Source: JAGXTF01 sp044224315 (lineage in GTDB: Bacteria > Bacteroidota > Bacteroidia > NS11-12g > UBA955). From it: DNA of 64,000 bases. Positions 8,789 to 18,041 of this stretch are shown here, piece by piece. The position numbers and the translations under genes were made by a program. The notes under the pieces are model-generated. The model made no database searches, had not been told where the DNA came from, and saw only the letters and a program-made list of their open reading frames with translations. Within the stretch, counting starts at the first letter, position 1; every line of letters starts with the position of its first letter. The DNA lies in NCBI GenBank assembly GCA_044224315.1, contig JBGAKR010000001.1, positions 744,001 to 808,000 of the forward strand. The letters run 5' to 3'.

Positions 8789-9273
8789 AAAATTGGATCT
8801 GGATCTGCCTGTTTTTTGCTGGCCGATTATCTGCGCAAGACAGCGCGCAGGAATGGTTTACAGGCGGAGATGAAGGTTTTTACAGTTACCTCTCAAACCG
8901 CCTGATGGGCCTGGAAAGCCAACGCCCCGCTATAAATGCAACCGGTGAAAATGTAACCTTTGAAATATGGATTTCGGATTCGGGCATTGTGGATAGCAGC
9001 CACATAATTTCCTGCTTTAATTTTAATCTATCTACCCAGTTGCGATTGATATTAAATACTATGCCCCGCGTAATCCCGGCGGTGGAGAAAGGAAAAACCA
9101 TTCGTCAACACCGCGTTTATAATCTTATACTTAAAACCTACATCGATGGTTATATGTTTGAACCCAATCCGTATGTGCCACCAACCGCAAATAACAGCAC
9201 CCCCAAGGCGCTTAAAATCGGGCTTGCAGCTGCAGCAGTGGCAGGGTTCTTATTTATTTTAATTACGCGTTAG
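8785..9273 (+). CDS. Small exported protein, TonB-C-like core, C-terminal anchor helix
   Basis: A 162-aa protein beginning with a hydrophobic signal (KNWIWICLFFAGRLSAQ) and ending in a membrane helix (LKIGLAAAAVAGFLFILITR). The middle part, VTFEIWISDSGIVDSS then LNTMPRVIPAVEKGKTI and YNLIL, has the spacing of a TonB C-terminal domain (F-V-x-G...MP-W-PA...G), but the similarity is weak. The start is TTG inside TTGA, overlapping the stop of the upstream gene; it is chosen because the first ATG would remove the signal peptide. It is translationally coupled on both sides. Confidence 0.6.
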   Translation: MKNWIWICLFFAGRLSAQDSAQEWFTGGDEGFYSYLSNRLMGLESQRPAINATGENVTFEIWISDSGIVDSSHIISCFNFNLSTQLRLILNTMPRVIPAVEKGKTIRQHRVYNLILKTYIDGYMFEPNPYVPPTANNSTPKALKIGLAAAAVAGFLFILITR

Positions 9274-10706
9274 TGGAAATCATTAAAAACAACCGGCTAT
9301 ATTTACTTCTCATTTTCGTTTTTACAGCATGGGCATTGCTTTTCAGGCTCGATGCCATGCCTCTTTTTTTATGGGATGAAAGCCGGCAGGCAAACAATGC
9401 CCTGGAAATGATGCAATCGGGCAATTACCTGTTTCCAACTTATAACGGCCTCCCTGATTTTTGGAACACAAAACCCCATTTGCTCATTTTAATTCAGGCA
9501 ATTTCATTTAAAATATTGGGGCCCGGATTAATCAGTTTGCGCCTGCCTTCCGCACTGGCCGGGATTTTTACTGTATTTATATGGTTCAGATTTTTCCAAA
9601 AACAAAATCAACTTCAGGTAGGAATTCTTACTGTATTTATACTGCTTACATGTGGCGGTTTTAATACTTATCATATTACCCGTACAGGCGATTATGATGC
9701 ATTGCTGCTGCTATTTTTTACGCTGGCAGTCACCCGTTTTTATACAATACTCTTCGATACATTTACAAAAAAAGATCTTTACCTTTTTTATATATTCCTA
9801 TCGCTGGCTGTTCTTACCAAAGGCTTAGCTATGGCATTTTGGGTGCCGGTTTTCGTCATTTTATTCTTTATTTATCGTAAACAAATTAATCACAAATTTA
9901 TTACCCTCATTGCACCGGTTTGGATAACCTTAGTCGTCACAGTTCTATATTATACCTTCCGCGAAATGGTGAGCCCCGGTTATTTAAATGCTGTTTGGGA
10001 AAACGAAATTGCAGGCCGCTATTTTGCTCCAAATGAAGGCCATATGAATGCCTGGTACTATTATGCCGACGAACTGTGGCGCCATTATTTTCAGGGATAT
10101 TGGATATTATTTTTAATTGGCTTCATTATGGTATTTTTATACAATATTGAAACAGAAGCTAAATTCTGGTTTCGGTTTTCACTTTTTTTTATTGCATTTA
10201 TATCTACCTCCCAAACTCGCATTCACTGGTATATGGCACCCGCAATTCCATGTATGGCAGCCGCCACTGCACTTTCTATAGAAGCCATTTTAAAACGGAT
10301 AAAACCAGACAGAATTAGAAGTATTGCAGGGATACTTGTATATACAAGTATTGCCGTTGCGGGTACAATCAATTGGTTGCAGCTGTGGCATTCCAATACT
10401 TTTCGCGATGGTGTGCACCCCCAGGTGGTGCTGCAAGACGCTGTAGACCAAGGTAAATTTAGCTATAACGGAATATGGATTCTGGGAGATTATAATCCCA
10501 TGGAAGATTATTATGGTAAATTACTAAAGGCTAAAAATATTCCATTCCGCACCACCAAAAGTTTTAAAATGAAACCCGGTGATACAGTGATTATACATAG
10601 GCAGGATTTCCTCGACAGCCTTGGGAAATACAACAATAACCTCCAAATCCATGTACCCGATTTCGACAATCCGGTATGGGTATTAAAAGTAGAATCGGTG
10701 CGTTGA
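9273..10706 (+). CDS. ArnT/PMT-like membrane glycosyltransferase
   Basis: A 477-aa protein with about 12 transmembrane helices. The first periplasmic loop contains FLWDESRQANNALEM followed by WNTKPHLLILIQA, the acidic-residue arrangement of GT-C enzymes of the ArnT/PMT (dolichyl-phosphate mannosyltransferase-like) family. These transfer a sugar from a polyprenyl-phosphate donor to lipid A or protein on the periplasmic face; the substrate here is unknown. The start is GTG sharing a base with the preceding TAG (TAGTG). A 20-bp perfect palindrome lies inside the coding sequence at 10332-10351. It ends 2 bp from a convergent gene. Confidence 0.8.
   Translation: MEIIKNNRLYLLLIFVFTAWALLFRLDAMPLFLWDESRQANNALEMMQSGNYLFPTYNGLPDFWNTKPHLLILIQAISFKILGPGLISLRLPSALAGIFTVFIWFRFFQKQNQLQVGILTVFILLTCGGFNTYHITRTGDYDALLLLFFTLAVTRFYTILFDTFTKKDLYLFYIFLSLAVLTKGLAMAFWVPVFVILFFIYRKQINHKFITLIAPVWITLVVTVLYYTFREMVSPGYLNAVWENEIAGRYFAPNEGHMNAWYYYADELWRHYFQGYWILFLIGFIMVFLYNIETEAKFWFRFSLFFIAFISTSQTRIHWYMAPAIPCMAAATALSIEAILKRIKPDRIRSIAGILVYTSIAVAGTINWLQLWHSNTFRDGVHPQVVLQDAVDQGKFSYNGIWILGDYNPMEDYYGKLLKAKNIPFRTTKSFKMKPGDTVIIHRQDFLDSLGKYNNNLQIHVPDFDNPVWVLKVESVR
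10332..10351. repeat. Dispersed palindrome TTGTATATACAA, copy 2 (20-bp perfect form)
   Basis: ATACTTGTATATACAAGTAT is a perfect 20-bp palindrome inside the ArnT-like gene. It contains the 12-bp core found four more times in the window. Confidence 0.5.
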
Positions 10707-10708
10707 TT

Positions 10709-11452
10709 TTATTTCAAAAGAAATTGAAATATTTTTAAAAAATACTTACTCCAAACAAGGGGAAGGGCACTGAAATATCCATTTTTTTTAATGGCCAAAT
10801 TTACCTCGCGATTGGCATTGGCAATGTTTTTAAAACTGCGCTGGCTTTCACCTCCACTGCGCATCGAAACCGATACCCAAGGCAGAAAACGTGTGCTGCA
10901 TTTGTATTTATAAATGAGCCTGAATAAAATATCAAAATCGCTGGCCGTGCGATAACTTGTATCGAAATAACCATATTTTTCATAACACGTTTTTCGTACA
11001 AAAAATCCGGGGTGCGGCGGTTGATGTCCCAGCCTGAACATCCAGGGTTTCCAGCGGGTACAGCTGTAATAGCGTATCACTTTCTGGGGAGTACCGCTAA
11101 ATATTTCTACATCCGTACAAATGCAATCTGTATTAGAATCAAATTCCTGAATTACATGTGATAACACTGTATTATTTTTATACAGATCGTCGCTGTTTAA
11201 AATGCCAATTACATCGCCAGTAGCCAATTTCAGGCCCTTATTCATGGCGTCATAAATACCTTTGTCTGGTTCTGAAATATAGTGTGCAATGTGGCTGCGA
11301 TATTTTTCAATAATTGCCGGGGTTTGGTCTTTAGAAGCTCCATCAATCACAATGTATTCCACATCGGCATGTTGCTGGGCAATCACACTCTGAATGGTTT
11401 CTTCCAGTGTAGCCGCTGAATTAAAGCAAACCGTAATGATAGAAATTTTCAA
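10709..11452 (-). CDS. Family 2 glycosyltransferase (WcaE-like)
   Basis: A 247-aa GT-A enzyme: MKISIITVCFNSAATLEETI, then EYIVIDGASKDQT, EPDKGIYDAMNKGLKLATGD and the DxD-like motif GILNSDDLY. Together these are the classic WcaA/WcaE family-2 pattern, with HQPPHPGFFVRK typical of the colanic-acid type. It is a likely cytoplasmic transferase adding a sugar to an undecaprenyl-linked glycan. It is the last gene of the minus-strand polysaccharide operon and overlaps the WcaF-like gene by 4 bp (ATGA). Confidence 0.9.
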   Translation of the reverse strand: MKISIITVCFNSAATLEETIQSVIAQQHADVEYIVIDGASKDQTPAIIEKYRSHIAHYISEPDKGIYDAMNKGLKLATGDVIGILNSDDLYKNNTVLSHVIQEFDSNTDCICTDVEIFSGTPQKVIRYYSCTRWKPWMFRLGHQPPHPGFFVRKTCYEKYGYFDTSYRTASDFDILFRLIYKYKCSTRFLPWVSVSMRSGGESQRSFKNIANANREVNLAIKKNGYFSALPLVWSKYFLKIFQFLLK

Positions 11453-12009
11453 GATTCGATTACCCTTTCTCGGATTTTTGCAGCCGGATTTCCGGCATAA
11501 ATACCCCAGGCATCTAAATCTGAAGTGGCAATACTACCAGCGCCCAAAACGCTGTGGGTATGCAGGGTAACATTGGCCGTAACCGTGCATTTGGCACCTA
11601 CCCAGGCTCCATCTTCCAGGGTGATTTTTCCTACCATTAAATCGAAACCCACTTTTTTGTAATTGTGATTTCCGCACAAAAGCAATGCACCTTGCGAAAT
11701 GCAACAATTAGCTCCAATGCGCACTGGCGCCAGATTATCAATCCAAACACCTTCTCCAATCCAGCTATTTTCTCCAATTTCCAGGTTCCAGGGATATTTA
11801 ATATTTACATGGGGTTTTATTACAACGCCAGGTGCAATTTTTGCCCCATAAATCTGCAATAAAACGCAGCGCCAATAACTTCCCGGAATCCAGGACTTCA
11901 TAAACCATGCATTGGCCAAATACCAGAAAACCCGCATAATAGCCGGTGCTCCGGGTTTATACCAGCGATTGTCGAAGGTTGATAAATCGGTTTGTTTGGA
12001 ATTTGCCAT
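11449..12009 (-). CDS. WcaF-like colanic acid acetyltransferase (left-handed beta-helix)
   Basis: A 186-aa hexapeptide-repeat acyltransferase. YWRCVLLQIYGAKIAPGVVIKP is the WcaF-type N-terminus. It is followed by repeats I-G-E-N-S-W-I-G, IGANCCISQGALLLCGNHNY (with the catalytic-type His in GNHNY), LEDGAWVGAKCTVTANVTL and SVLGAGSIATSDL, then YAGNPAAKIRER. The predicted role is acetylation of an exopolysaccharide sugar. It overlaps the downstream GT2 and lies 1 bp after the FtsX-like gene. Confidence 0.88.
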   Translation of the reverse strand: MANSKQTDLSTFDNRWYKPGAPAIMRVFWYLANAWFMKSWIPGSYWRCVLLQIYGAKIAPGVVIKPHVNIKYPWNLEIGENSWIGEGVWIDNLAPVRIGANCCISQGALLLCGNHNYKKVGFDLMVGKITLEDGAWVGAKCTVTANVTLHTHSVLGAGSIATSDLDAWGIYAGNPAAKIRERVIES

Positions 12010-12010
12010 G

Positions 12011-13213
12011 CTATTTTACCAATTTGGCTACCTGCCTGTGCGCCGCTACCGAACTCATAAGTGCCATCAGCAGCGAAATTAACACTCCTACGCCTAATGT
12101 CAAGCCCAATGAAGGTAATTCCGATTCAAATCCTTTACCTATCAGAAATCCCTTAAACCACCATTGGCCAATAAATACAGCCGCCAATGCGAGTAAAAAA
12201 GTAACGACTATAGAAATAAATACAAATCGGATATAGGGTTTCGACAATTGCGCAGTTTTATATCCCAGCCAGTGCAGGGTTTGAATTTCGTAGGCCGAAC
12301 GGTAGGCCAGCAATTGGTTGTATTGCATAAATCCCAGCAGGGCGAGGGTCACAATCAATCCGCCAATAAATGCCACTATGCCTAAAATAATTTGTAAAAT
12401 TCCATTCATGCGGCTGGCCTTTAATTTTTCTTCATTCAGCTCGTATCCCTTATCCTGTATGAAACGTATCAAAGCCGGAGAGGCCGGATCATTGGTATGC
12501 AAAATTAATCGCGATGGTTTTTTGGTTTTATCGTCACCATAATTTTGGTTGCCCCAATTTAAAAACCCCTGGGGTACCAAAATAGAATTTATGCGTTGCG
12601 AAAAACCGGCAATTTTTCCATCCAGATATTCCTCTTTGCCTTGGCCTCTCACCCTTATTTTAAATGTTACGGATTTAATCATAGACTCTGGAATAACCGG
12701 AAGCCCCTGGCTTTGGGCAAATGCCATATTGTATAATTTAATATAATCGGATGGGATAATAATGGGTACTGCCTCACCTGGTTTCCAGCCCCAGTTTTGC
12801 GGATCTATATCTACGAATCCATCGGGTACAGATTCAAAAAACAAATCGGTTTTAAAGCCAGGCCCTGCCAAATCAGCCATTTTCGGATCAATTTCCATTA
12901 AGGCTTTAAAAGAGCCAGCTGTGAATTCTCCAATTTTATCTATCCCTTTAAGTGTTTTTAATTCTTCCTTATCTGCATCGCTAAAACCCGGTGTGGTTCC
13001 ACTTAAGGTATTAAGCAATCCTACTGGTTTGTTAATTACAATAAAATCGCCGCCCAGCATATCTTTTTGTACCATCAGGGCCGCAATATTGCGGTAAACC
13101 TGAAAGCCTGCCATTACAATCACAAGGCCTAAAAATGCACCAAAAAGTGACACCAAAAGCTGAAAAGGTTTGGTTTTAGAAAGCAATAATTTCTGTTGAA
13201 TTTTCGGTGTCAT
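12011..13213 (-). CDS. FtsX-like ABC transporter permease
   Basis: A 400-aa membrane protein with one N-terminal helix (about 20-42), a ~230-residue extracytoplasmic domain and three C-terminal helices (about 272-298, 328-352, 370-392). This is the topology of FtsX/MacB/LolC permeases. The extracytoplasmic part (GTTPGFSDADKEELKTLKGIDKIGEF...) looks like a MacB periplasmic core domain. It overlaps the ATPase gene by 4 bp, so the two form one transporter. The substrate is unknown; MacB/Lol-type systems move lipids, lipoproteins or peptides mechanically rather than through a pore. Confidence 0.82.
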   Translation of the reverse strand: MTPKIQQKLLLSKTKPFQLLVSLFGAFLGLVIVMAGFQVYRNIAALMVQKDMLGGDFIVINKPVGLLNTLSGTTPGFSDADKEELKTLKGIDKIGEFTAGSFKALMEIDPKMADLAGPGFKTDLFFESVPDGFVDIDPQNWGWKPGEAVPIIIPSDYIKLYNMAFAQSQGLPVIPESMIKSVTFKIRVRGQGKEEYLDGKIAGFSQRINSILVPQGFLNWGNQNYGDDKTKKPSRLILHTNDPASPALIRFIQDKGYELNEEKLKASRMNGILQIILGIVAFIGGLIVTLALLGFMQYNQLLAYRSAYEIQTLHWLGYKTAQLSKPYIRFVFISIVVTFLLALAAVFIGQWWFKGFLIGKGFESELPSLGLTLGVGVLISLLMALMSSVAAHRQVAKLVK

Positions 13214-13845
13214 AATTCTACAATATTAAATGCATCAAAACTGGTTTTATCGCCCAAACTGGTGGCTAAAATTCCGGCATTTTCTTCTTTACATCGCTGT
13301 AAAATAAAATCCATCATTTTGCCTGTATTTGTTTTATCTAAATGGCTGAAGGGCTCATCCAACAATAGCCAGTGAAAAGGCTGAGATACCGCCCGGATCA
13401 TGGCAATGCGCTGTTGTTGCCCCAAACTAAGGGTGGCACAATTGCGGTCGAGTAAATTGCTTACACCCAATTTTTCGGCGTATAATTCTATTTCGGCATT
13501 GGTAAATTTGCAACCCGGTTTCAACAAAATATTATCCCTGGCGGTGATATTCGGGAATAAACGTAAATCCTGGAAAAGGTAGGCTAGTTTGGTACTGCGC
13601 AAAAAACAAATATGATTTTCGGAATAGGTTTTAATATTTTCAGCATCGAATAAAACATCACCCGAATAATCTTTTCTTGTACCGTAAATAATATTTAAAA
13701 AGGTACTTTTTCCCTTGCCCGAATCGGCCATAATCAGGTAATTGGTTCCGCGATTAAACGATACATGATTACGCCATACACTGCCCTCCAGCGGAGAGTC
13801 TTTCAGCGGTAAGGGCAATACCTGATTATAAATAATAGTATCCAA
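13210..13845 (-). CDS. ABC transporter ATP-binding protein, atypical Walker A and H-loop
   Basis: A 211-aa ATPase paired with the FtsX-like permease. Walker A reads ADSGKGKST (first Gly replaced by Ala), the Q-loop is in YLFQDLRLFPN, the signature is LSLGQQQR, and Walker B plus D-loop is WLLLDEPFSHLD. Where most ABC ATPases have the H-loop histidine (VTHD-like), this one reads ILATSLGD, so the switch histidine seems absent. The protein is also short. It may hydrolyse ATP slowly or use another residue; this is inference. The permease follows with a 4-bp overlap, and the gene starts 2 bp after the DUF4836-like gene. Confidence 0.83.
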   Translation of the reverse strand: MDTIIYNQVLPLPLKDSPLEGSVWRNHVSFNRGTNYLIMADSGKGKSTFLNIIYGTRKDYSGDVLFDAENIKTYSENHICFLRSTKLAYLFQDLRLFPNITARDNILLKPGCKFTNAEIELYAEKLGVSNLLDRNCATLSLGQQQRIAMIRAVSQPFHWLLLDEPFSHLDKTNTGKMMDFILQRCKEENAGILATSLGDKTSFDAFNIVEL

Positions 13846-13847
13846 TT

Positions 13848-15476
13848 TTATATTTTTTCTTGTAAATTTAAATTCAGTTCTTCACGCATTTTCCGGTAAA
13901 TTTCTTCACGGCGTTTCTCCTCTGCCAATGAGGCTTCCAAAACTGCATTAGCTGCGCGAACTACAGCCAATATAGGGTGTACACTCTTTTTGCCCATAAA
14001 AACCGCACGGCTTTTCAACAATCCATCCTGTGCATACACATAGGATTTGTAATTCAAGCTATCCATAAAATTAAATGCCCTTGAACCACCAAATGGGAGT
14101 AAAAAGTCGCCGAGAAAATTACCACGGGTAGAGGTATCCGACACCATGGCAAATGGCGCTTTCAAGCACTCAGCTGGTATTGTCAGTTTGCCCGAGGCAC
14201 TCGTTTTTCCTTTGCTTTTTTGAATTTCTTGCAGCGATGTACGGCTTAAACTTACAATAAAATGTTGGTCATATTCTAAAGCATAGAGTGCGGGATAGTT
14301 TGCGGTTTCATAAATGCCATCTTCCAGCTTAGCATAATCAGCGAGTTTTTTTCGCAATAAATCCATGTTCTTTATGCCAATATGCGCAATAATCCCACCC
14401 TTGTGTTTTTGGACATCCTCTTCAGTAACGCCCTCTTCGTACTCATAATCATACGGCTTATCCGGACTGGTAATTCCCACTACCAAATCACCCGTAAATG
14501 CATCCATCATTTCTTTGATTTCAGGCTCTTTAAATTTCTCCTCAATTTCAGGCACCATTTTAATTAAAAACTGTTTGGCTTTGGCAATATTCAACGAAAC
14601 TGCATATGCGCCATAAGGTTTCCCATTTGAAAACAGGGCATTCTGATATTTTTCAAGCATGCCGGTGGTTTTAAGAATTCCCAGGTTTTTCAGCCCATCA
14701 TTATTGGTAGATTCGAGCCTGAATTCGCTTGTAATATCTCCGTTATCGATTTTTACCGCACCCACTATGGCTGTTCCAGCAGGAAAAGGATTTTGGATTC
14801 CTTCACTGGCAATTAATCCATCTTTTCCTTTAAAAAAATCATCCAATCTTAATACAACATCCATTAAACCCGTGCTGCTTTCAGCCTGGCTCAACAATAA
14901 ATTTCCTTTTGCCCCCGGATTTTTTTTATTTAAAATATCCGCAAAATAACCTTTGGTTTCAGCCTTTTGGTCAATAATCATTGCCACATCATCGTTCCAT
15001 GTAATAAAAACCCCAATACCATACTCGGCAAATTTTATTCCCGCCTCTTCGCCGGTTGGTGTACCCGCAGGAGCATTGTTTACTATATAATTCGAAAAAT
15101 CGGAATAGGAACGAATGCGAAATAATAGTCCATTGTTATAACCGCGCTGGCTTTTATGTACAAAAAACATACAGTCCTGGGTAAAGTCTATACCCGATTC
15201 AGCCGGCTTTTTTAATATCCCCTGCACGGCGCGCATCATGGGTGTATTGCTGGTAGAATCTACCATTCGCTTCCACAGGGTCATTTTTTTTATTTCCTTT
15301 TCGTTCTCACTGAAAACTTTTGAAATTTCGGGTAACCCAATTCGAGCCACCATTACAGCGTCGTTTGGCACATAGGCCAATAATCCACTGCCTTTTGATT
15401 TAGAAAGAAAATAAACTGTAGTACCAATAGCTGCAGTTGCAACTACGCCAATCAATATTTTAATACCTGTTTTCAT
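13848..15476 (-). CDS. DUF4836-like anchored exported protein
   Basis: A 542-aa protein with an N-terminal membrane anchor (IKILIGVVATAAIGTTVYFLS) and a long extracytoplasmic domain. It starts LLAYVPNDAVMVARIGLPEI, where a conserved VPxDAxxVxxI-type opening resembles Bacteroidetes proteins annotated DUF4836; this assignment is from memory of the pattern. The domain has paired repeats of the form FxxDCMFFVHKSQ...LLFRI and FTGDLVVGI...GIIAHIGIKN. The C-terminus is a charged helix. No catalytic residues are evident. It lies 2 bp before the ABC ATPase, so it may be an accessory part of that transporter. Confidence 0.6.
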   Translation of the reverse strand: MKTGIKILIGVVATAAIGTTVYFLSKSKGSGLLAYVPNDAVMVARIGLPEISKVFSENEKEIKKMTLWKRMVDSTSNTPMMRAVQGILKKPAESGIDFTQDCMFFVHKSQRGYNNGLLFRIRSYSDFSNYIVNNAPAGTPTGEEAGIKFAEYGIGVFITWNDDVAMIIDQKAETKGYFADILNKKNPGAKGNLLLSQAESSTGLMDVVLRLDDFFKGKDGLIASEGIQNPFPAGTAIVGAVKIDNGDITSEFRLESTNNDGLKNLGILKTTGMLEKYQNALFSNGKPYGAYAVSLNIAKAKQFLIKMVPEIEEKFKEPEIKEMMDAFTGDLVVGITSPDKPYDYEYEEGVTEEDVQKHKGGIIAHIGIKNMDLLRKKLADYAKLEDGIYETANYPALYALEYDQHFIVSLSRTSLQEIQKSKGKTSASGKLTIPAECLKAPFAMVSDTSTRGNFLGDFLLPFGGSRAFNFMDSLNYKSYVYAQDGLLKSRAVFMGKKSVHPILAVVRAANAVLEASLAEEKRREEIYRKMREELNLNLQEKI

Positions 15477-15520
15477 TAATTATTCAAACCTAATGTTATT
15501 TTGCCAATTAATCAAAACCC

Positions 15521-16582
15521 TTAACCCGAAACGGGTGTCTGGGTGTCGAATGCATCGCGCAATCCCATACTTACCAAATTAAAACCCATTACCAGCAGCA
15601 TAATGGCAGCACCCGGAATCAAGGCCAGGTAAGCAGTATCCACCATCAAATCGCCACGGTGCTCGTATACCATAATGCCCCAACTGGCAGCCGGAGGTGC
15701 AATACCCAATCCTAAAAAACTAAGCCCTGCTTCAAGCAATATTGCAGCGGCAAAATTGGTAGTTGCCATTACGGTGAGAGAGCCTTTTAAATTGGGTAAA
15801 ATATGCCTGAATAAAATGCGCAATGTAGAAAAGCCTGTAATTCTTGCGGCCAATATGAATTCTTTTTCGCGCAATTGCATGGTTTGTCCGCGCACTACCC
15901 TCGCCACTTCTACCCAGGTGCTCAAACCCACGGCTACCAATACCTGCGAAATGCCTTTGCCAAAAACAAAGCTCAAACCCAAGGCTATTAAAAGTGTGGG
16001 AATAGACCAGAAAACTGCGATTAACCAGGATAATATTCCATCGGTAATACCCTTGCTGTATCCTGCAAATAATCCAATTAAAATACCAATAAATAATGAA
16101 ATAATTACCGCAACAAATCCCACATAAAGGGATACCCTTGCACCAATAATTAATCGACTTAGAACATCGCGTCCAAAGCGGTCGGTGCCCAGTCTAAACT
16201 TGCGATGAAATAAATATCCATCACCGTTTTTTTCCAGTGCATTTACAGGTAATATTATGGGTTCGTTTTTTAATACTGTAAATGCATAAACAGTATCATT
16301 TCTTAGCGTGATATTTTGCTTTACGGGTATGGCACTGCCATTGTTTTCACGGCCATGCAACCATATTGAAACCCAGGACTGACTGGCCTTTTGCTGATTA
16401 TTTTTATTTCGCAGATAATATGTTTCAAATCCCGGTTTTTGTTTGGCAATTTGCGGAATAATATCGTTACAATCGGTGCTATTATCGGGGGTAATTAAAT
16501 ACCCGGGTATGGCTAAAACAACAAAGAATGCGATAATTATAAATCCGGTGGTAAAGGCGGGGTATTTAAACAATCGCTTCAT
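15521..16582 (-). CDS. Orphan OppC/DppC-type ABC permease
   Basis: A 353-aa permease of the peptide/nickel type. It has an N-terminal helix, a long ~110-residue extracytoplasmic insert, then RLGTDRFGRDVLSRLIIGARVSLYVG (the OppC signature), about five more helices, and the EAA loop EFILAARITGFSTLRILFRHILPNL that docks on an ATPase. The gene lies alone: no OppB partner, substrate-binding protein or OppD/F ATPase is nearby, so its partners must be elsewhere or it has been co-opted. It overlaps the O-antigen polymerase-like gene by 17 bp. Confidence 0.85.
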   Translation of the reverse strand: MKRLFKYPAFTTGFIIIAFFVVLAIPGYLITPDNSTDCNDIIPQIAKQKPGFETYYLRNKNNQQKASQSWVSIWLHGRENNGSAIPVKQNITLRNDTVYAFTVLKNEPIILPVNALEKNGDGYLFHRKFRLGTDRFGRDVLSRLIIGARVSLYVGFVAVIISLFIGILIGLFAGYSKGITDGILSWLIAVFWSIPTLLIALGLSFVFGKGISQVLVAVGLSTWVEVARVVRGQTMQLREKEFILAARITGFSTLRILFRHILPNLKGSLTVMATTNFAAAILLEAGLSFLGLGIAPPAASWGIMVYEHRGDLMVDTAYLALIPGAAIMLLVMGFNLVSMGLRDAFDTQTPVSG

Positions 16583-18041
16583 GGGCGGGTTTATTTTCGG
16601 GGATTTCTTTTTTCAAAAAATGCAAATCCAGGGCCGCAATGATAGCCATAAATCCCCATAATGGTACCGCAATTTTATCGTATTGGCTATAATTATTTAA
16701 CAAAGCGTGACTGTAGTAAGTAATTAACCCCAGCAAGGCAATCATGGCTGTAATGCGCACAGCCCGCAATTGGGTTTTATAAATGATTTTAAAAGCTACA
16801 CTTACCGACGTAAGCACCATGGTTACAAACAAAATTAATCCGGGAAAACCCGCCTCGGCCATGGCTGAAAAAAATTCACTGTGCGCATCACCCAAATCTC
16901 CGGAGTTGGTAGAGATAATGGTCATTTCGCTTGATTTTTGGAATACACCATATTGAAATACGAAAGTACCGGGTCCGAACCCAAATACGGGCTTTTGTGC
17001 CACCATACGACTGGCGCATTTCCAGCGGTTTATGCGTTCCATATTACTGGGGTCGGTGGTAATATTTCCTACCGATTTTACATGGCCTTCCAACTCATCA
17101 CTACTCCCCTGCTTATTGGCTTCCAGGTTGTACATGATTTTATCCTGCTGCACAATTCCATAGGTACTGATGGCAAAAAGTGCAATTAAAATCCATGAAA
17201 ATCTGATTTTAAATTTGAGCATAATAAATACACCGGCGGCAATTACCAGACTAAGCCAGGTAGCCCGTGTATAGCTCACTACAATGCCAAATAAAAGTAC
17301 AATTAAAAAAAATGCACATATCGGCAACCAAAAGAATTTAAATTTAAAAGCTTGTCCGTTAAAAGCATAAAATGCGAGTGCCGGAACTGCAAAAGCAATG
17401 GCGGCCGCATACATTCCATGATCTGGGAAAAATGGCCAGGAAATGCTGTAGCTCGAGCTGCGTACAAACCCGTCGGCCGCGTGTTTGGTAAGGGTATAAA
17501 TTACCAAAGCCAGGGTGAAAATGGTAAGTGCTTTGATAAAAAAATGAATGTTGGAAAATGATTTAAAAATACCCACACAGGTAAAATAAAAAATTACAAT
17601 ATACCAGCTACGGGCCAATACAAATTTAAAACTAACCAGGGGTTGGCTGCTAAAAATTACACAAATCCACAACCATATTACATATCCCAAAATAGCCATG
17701 GACAGGGGATGGCGCATTAGCTGGTTATCGATAATTCCGTTTTGAATAAACCGAAAAGCAAGTAAACCAAATAAAATAATAATTATGGGTTCGGTAGGTA
17801 AAGCCAGTCCCAGTCCGCCACCTATGTCGTTAATATTTACAGAAAGTGGTGCAAAAGCACCGGTTAATAAAATAAATTTATCGGTATACAGCGTGGCATA
17901 TACCATAATGCCGATAACCACCGGCACCAGAAATGCGTAATAAAAATCCTGCATATAGGCCCAAAAACCCAGGGCCCCGAACAAAATTGCAAGGAGAATG
18001 ATGATGGTAGTAGGACGCTGTATGTTCTCAGCCCTGAACAC
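16566..18041 (-). CDS. O-antigen polymerase/ligase-like membrane protein (Wzy_C)
   Basis: A 491-aa protein with 11-12 transmembrane helices and one large periplasmic loop. The loop contains the Wzy/WaaL-type motif NRWKCASRMVAQKPVFGFGPGTF followed by GDAHSEFFSAMAEAGFPGLIL; the HSE...G-G pattern is typical of O-antigen ligases and polymerases. It would polymerise lipid-linked repeat units or attach glycan to lipid A. It overlaps the Wzz gene by 14 bp, consistent with a polymerase and chain-length pair. Confidence 0.87.
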   Translation of the reverse strand: MFRAENIQRPTTIIILLAILFGALGFWAYMQDFYYAFLVPVVIGIMVYATLYTDKFILLTGAFAPLSVNINDIGGGLGLALPTEPIIIILFGLLAFRFIQNGIIDNQLMRHPLSMAILGYVIWLWICVIFSSQPLVSFKFVLARSWYIVIFYFTCVGIFKSFSNIHFFIKALTIFTLALVIYTLTKHAADGFVRSSSYSISWPFFPDHGMYAAAIAFAVPALAFYAFNGQAFKFKFFWLPICAFFLIVLLFGIVVSYTRATWLSLVIAAGVFIMLKFKIRFSWILIALFAISTYGIVQQDKIMYNLEANKQGSSDELEGHVKSVGNITTDPSNMERINRWKCASRMVAQKPVFGFGPGTFVFQYGVFQKSSEMTIISTNSGDLGDAHSEFFSAMAEAGFPGLILFVTMVLTSVSVAFKIIYKTQLRAVRITAMIALLGLITYYSHALLNNYSQYDKIAVPLWGFMAIIAALDLHFLKKEIPENKPAHEAIV

